The notes under the pieces were generated by a model, which saw only the letters and a program-made list of their open reading frames with translations, was not told the DNA's origin and did not search any database. Positions 61,182 to 64,000 of a stretch of 64,000 bases of DNA are shown here, one piece after another. The DNA lies in contig NZ_JAFEUP010000004.1 of assembly GCF_016901015.1 (NCBI RefSeq), positions 434,001 to 498,000 on the forward strand. Reading direction: 5' to 3'. The translations under genes and the position numbers were made by a program. Source of the stretch: Zestomonas insulae (GTDB lineage Bacteria; Pseudomonadota; Gammaproteobacteria; Pseudomonadales; Pseudomonadaceae). The number at the start of each line of letters is the position of its first letter. The stretch's first letter is position 1.

Positions 61182-62954
61182 TTAATAAGTACGAACTTTG
61201 GGTTCAAACGCCGGAACGGTCTTCGGCGCGAAGTTGACGGCACGCTTGGCGACGCGCTTCTCACCCGGGAAGTACAGGGAGTGGCACAGCCAGTTGACGT
61301 CATCGCGATCTTCGAAGTCTTCACGGGCATGCGCGCCACGGGACTCGGTACGAGTGTCCGCTGCGATCGCAGTAGCCTCAGCCACTTCGAGAAGGTTTTG
61401 CAGTTCCAGCGCTTCGATACGCGCGGTGTTGAAAGCATGGCTCTTGTCGGCGATCTTCACGGTCGCAATGCGCTCGCGCAGATCGGCCAGCTGAGCAATA
61501 CCCTTCTTCATGTATTCGCCGGTGCGGAACACGCCGAAATAGTTCTGCATGCAGGCTTGCAGCTCTTTACGCAGCGGCGCTACGTCTTCGCCGGTGCTGC
61601 GCTCGTTGACACCGGACAGACGCTTGAGCGACTGCTCGATGTCGGTCTCGCTGGCGCCGCGAACCTCGATGCCTTCCTTGAGTGCTTTCTCCAGGTGCAG
61701 GCCAGCCGCACGGCCGAAGACCACCAGGTCGAGCAGCGAGTTGCCGCCCAGACGGTTGGCACCGTGTACGGACACGCAAGCCACTTCACCGACGGCGAAC
61801 AGCCCTTCGATGATCTTGTCGTTGCCGTTGGCGTCCTGGGTGATCGCCTGACCATGAATGTTGGTGGCTACGCCGCCCATCATGTAGTGGCAGGTCGGGA
61901 TAACCGGAACCGGAGCGACCACCGGATCGACGTGGGCGAAGGTCTTGGACAGTTCGCAAATGCCAGGCAGGCGGCTGTGCAGCACTTCTTCACCGAGGTG
62001 ATCGAGCTTCAGCAGCACGTGATCGCCATCCGGACCACAACCGTTACCGGCGATGACTTCCTTGACCATCGAGCGCGCAACCACGTCGCGGCCAGCCAGG
62101 TCTTTGGCGTTCGGCGCATAGCGTTCCATGAAACGCTCGCCGTGCTTGTTGATCAGGTAGCCACCTTCACCGCGGCAACCTTCGGTGACCAGTACACCAG
62201 CGCCGGCGATACCGGTCGGGTGGAACTGCCACATTTCGATGTCTTGCACCGGCACGCCGGCGCGCAGCGCCATGCCCACGCCGTCACCGGTGTTGATCAG
62301 GGCGTTGGTGGTCGACGAGTAGATGCGACCCGCACCGCCAGTGGCCAGCACAACGGCCTTGGAACGGATGTACACGGTTTCGCCGGTTTCGATGCAGATG
62401 GCGATGATGCCAACGATCGAGCCGTCCTGGTTCTTCACCAGGTCAACGGCGTACCACTCGTTGAGGAACGAGGTGCCAGCCTTCAGGTTGGCTTGGTACA
62501 GGGTGTGCAGCAGGGCGTGACCGGTACGGTCGGCCGCGGCGCAGGTACGGGCTGCCTGAGTCGGATTATCCGGCCCCTTGGACTGACCGCCGAACGGACG
62601 CTGATAGATGCGACCTTGCTCGGTACGGGAGAACGGCAGGCCCATGTGCTCGAGCTCGAACACCGCCTCCGGGCCGACGGAGCACATGTACTCGATCGCG
62701 TCCTGGTCGCCGATGTAGTCGGAACCCTTGACGGTGTCGTACATGTGCCAGCGCCAATCGTCGTTCGGGTCGGCCGAAGCGATGGCGCAGGTGATGCCGC
62801 CCTGTGCGGACACAGTGTGCGAGCGGGTCGGGAAGACCTTGGTGACTACTGCAGTCTTGTGACCACCTTGAGCCAGCTGCAGCGCAGCGCGCATGCCGGC
62901 ACCGCCACCACCGACGATGATGGCGTCATAGGAAAGAGTACGAATGCTAGACAT
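61182..62954 (-). CDS. sdhA: Succinate dehydrogenase flavoprotein subunit SdhA
   Basis: Catalytic subunit that oxidises succinate to fumarate, 590 residues. FAD-binding loop [12 protein letters not shown], covalent-FAD His in [10 protein letters not shown] (H46), substrate-site HPTGIAGAG and the catalytic Arg loop TEGCRGEGG are present. The C-terminal helical and capping domains are complete, ending [10 protein letters not shown]. It lies 3 nt after sdhD, in one transcript with sdhCDAB. Confidence 0.98.
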   Translation of the reverse strand: MSSIRTLSYDAIIVGGGGAGMRAALQLAQGGHKTAVVTKVFPTRSHTVSAQGGITCAIASADPNDDWRWHMYDTVKGSDYIGDQDAIEYMCSVGPEAVFELEHMGLPFSRTEQGRIYQRPFGGQSKGPDNPTQAARTCAAADRTGHALLHTLYQANLKAGTSFLNEWYAVDLVKNQDGSIVGIIAICIETGETVYIRSKAVVLATGGAGRIYSSTTNALINTGDGVGMALRAGVPVQDIEMWQFHPTGIAGAGVLVTEGCRGEGGYLINKHGERFMERYAPNAKDLAGRDVVARSMVKEVIAGNGCGPDGDHVLLKLDHLGEEVLHSRLPGICELSKTFAHVDPVVAPVPVIPTCHYMMGGVATNIHGQAITQDANGNDKIIEGLFAVGEVACVSVHGANRLGGNSLLDLVVFGRAAGLHLEKALKEGIEVRGASETDIEQSLKRLSGVNERSTGEDVAPLRKELQACMQNYFGVFRTGEYMKKGIAQLADLRERIATVKIADKSHAFNTARIEALELQNLLEVAEATAIAADTRTESRGAHAREDFEDRDDVNWLCHSLYFPGEKRVAKRAVNFAPKTVPAFEPKVRTY

Positions 62955-62957
62955 GAA

Positions 62958-63326
62958 TCAGATACCCCAGAGAATCTGCACGCCCCAGACGAAGAACGCG
63001 AACATCGCAATGCCGCAGACCGCCTGGAACAGGAAACGCACGCCAGTCGCCCACTTGCCCAGCGCCATCGGCGTCAGGTAGTCGGTGGAGATGGTCCACA
63101 TGCCAACCCAGGCATGGGCACCCAAGGCCACCAGAGCCAGCAGACTGAAGACACGCATCCAGCCGTGGGAGAACAGTGCATGCCACTCGGCGAAGCCGAG
63201 ACCCGGGTGCACCACCAGGTATCCAATGAGGAAAATGAAATAAGCGGCGAGAACAACTGCCGAAACGCGCTGGGCCATCCAGTCATACAGCCCGGAGCGC
63301 GACAGGTTCGTGACGTTAGTTACCAT
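62958..63326 (-). CDS. sdhD: Succinate dehydrogenase membrane anchor SdhD
   Basis: A 122-residue cytochrome b556 anchor with three membrane helices. The haem-ligand His is H71 in ALGAHAWVGMW, and D82/Y83 match the ubiquinone-site residues of E. coli SdhD by number. The ATG at 63326 lies inside the end of sdhC (ATGGTAA overlap), implying translational coupling. A TTG two codons upstream would extend it slightly. Confidence 0.95.
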   Translation of the reverse strand: MVTNVTNLSRSGLYDWMAQRVSAVVLAAYFIFLIGYLVVHPGLGFAEWHALFSHGWMRVFSLLALVALGAHAWVGMWTISTDYLTPMALGKWATGVRFLFQAVCGIAMFAFFVWGVQILWGI

Positions 63327-63694
63327 ACCCAAACCCCCGCCAGAACGATCAGCACCACGGAAACGGCGATGACGATTTTCGAGCCCAGCTTGCCGCCTTC
63401 CAGCGTCTCACCAATGCCCATATCCATGATCAGATGGCGAACACCGGCCACCAAGTGATACAGCAGCGCGGACAGGAGGCCCCAGGTCACCAGCTTGGCT
63501 AGCGGACTGGTCAAACACGCTTTCACCTGCTCGAAGCCTTCCTCGGAGCTCAGGGACTTATCGAGTGCAAACAGCAGCACGGCGATGCCCAAGAAGAGGA
63601 TGACACCGGAAATACGGTGCAGGATGGACGTGTAAGCAGTGACTGGGAGTTTGATCGTCCTTAAGTCGAGGTTTACAGGTCTTTGGCTATTCAC
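63320..63694 (-). CDS. sdhC: Succinate dehydrogenase cytochrome b556 subunit SdhC
   Basis: A 124-residue membrane anchor with three helices, with the family signatures RPVNLDLRTIKLPVTAYTSILHRISG and LLYHLVAGVRHLIMDMG (H80 and H87; one is the haem ligand). The start is a GTG at 63694; the frame is closed by a stop codon a few codons upstream, so no longer version exists. It is the first gene of the sdhCDAB-sucAB-lpd-sucCD operon. Confidence 0.95.
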   Translation of the reverse strand: MNSQRPVNLDLRTIKLPVTAYTSILHRISGVILFLGIAVLLFALDKSLSSEEGFEQVKACLTSPLAKLVTWGLLSALLYHLVAGVRHLIMDMGIGETLEGGKLGSKIVIAVSVVLIVLAGVWVW

Positions 63695-63828
63695 GGCTTT
63701 TTTTCACACTGAAGGGCCCCTAACAAACAGGGCAAAGTTGTCGGGAAGTGCACTGGTCAGGTACTCACTACCCAGGGAGTGACAACCTCCAGAATACAGG
63801 CCCTAAAGCCCCTGGCGGTCGGCCGGAG

Positions 63829-63857
63829 AGTATAGACAGTTAGGATACTAATGACAA
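63829..63857 (-). promoter_or_regulatory. Sigma70 promoter of the sdhCDAB-suc operon
   Basis: On the minus strand -35 TTGTCA (63852-63857) and -10 TATACT (63829-63834), both 5/6 matches, have an ideal 17-bp spacer. Start of transcription is predicted near 63822, giving a leader of roughly 125 nt before the sdhC GTG. Confidence 0.75.
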
Positions 63858-63971
63858 TGCGATGGCCATTACCCAAAGGTCGATTGCGCACCCTATATAA
63901 AAGGCGTAAATAGCCCGCTATCCGCACCGAAAAACCCTCGCAAACCCCTCTCCCGCCTAGGTTTTCGCAAA

Positions 63972-63999
63972 TTGACTTTCAGATTTATCTCTCTATAGT
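63972..63999 (+). promoter_or_regulatory. Rightward sigma70 promoter at the window edge (probably gltA)
   Basis: -35 TTGACT (63972-63977), a 16-bp spacer and -10 TATAGT (63994-63999), both 5/6 matches. It points out of the window, where synteny in pseudomonads predicts gltA; the gene itself is not visible. Confidence 0.6.
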
Positions 64000-64000
64000 G

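Larger units (their letters stand above)
63695..64000. other. Regulatory region upstream of sdhC, to window edge
   Basis: This 306-bp non-coding stretch holds the leftward sdhC promoter with a leader of about 125 nt and, at its right end, a rightward promoter. Related genomes carry gltA (citrate synthase) divergently here, but that gene is not in the window. AT-rich tracts (CCTATATAAAAGGCG at about 63891) lie between the two promoters. Confidence 0.7.

Overview
The window reads as chromosomal DNA of a Pseudomonas-type gammaproteobacterium. It is GC-rich and densely coding, and it carries the compact TCA block sdhCDAB-sucAB-lpd-sucCD, an atuRABCDEFGH acyclic-terpene cluster, a CadR/CadA metal-efflux pair, an ECF sigma pair in the SbrI/SbrR position beside atu, and several palindromic intergenic repeats common in pseudomonads. 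No rRNA, tRNA, insertion sequence, prophage or CRISPR array was seen.

Left part (1-22.5 kb): a CadA-type P1B ATPase, cut by the window edge, diverges from its MerR regulator gene cadR across a MerR-type operator. pyrF follows. A single 10.6-kb leftward gene encodes a 3,534-residue secreted protein with two animal-type haem-peroxidase modules, RTX calcium-binding repeats, Ig-like modules and a type I secretion C-terminus. It diverges, across about 690 bp, from a complete type I secretion operon (ABC transporter, HlyD-type adaptor, TolC-type channel), which is its likely exporter. A phosphoethanolamine transferase (EptA type), a ZIP metal permease and two small conserved proteins follow.

Centre (22.5-35.2 kb): atuR diverges from atuABCDEFGH. 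Together these encode acyl-CoA activation, citronellyl-CoA dehydrogenation, biotin-dependent geranyl-CoA carboxylation, hydration and redox steps of citronellol/geraniol catabolism. Two near-identical operator palindromes lie between atuR and atuA. Most gaps between the atu genes contain dispersed palindromic repeats of several families.

Right-centre (35.2-52 kb): a leftward run of VWA lipoprotein, ECF sigma and anti-sigma genes with 4-nt overlaps, a lipoprotein, a MocR-type regulator, and a series of mostly single housekeeping or accessory genes: amidohydrolase, solute-binding protein, pirin, dienelactone hydrolase, htpG, two thioesterases, MAPEG and DUF599 membrane proteins, and brnQ.

Right end (52.2-64 kb): the leftward TCA operon sdhCDAB-sucAB-lpdG-sucCD, with a strong sigma70-like promoter upstream of sdhC and a second, rightward one at the very edge, where gltA lies in related genomes. 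The most distinctive system is the two-module peroxidase with its private secretion apparatus. A related two-domain protein is known from P. putida (PP_2561), so it is not entirely undescribed.
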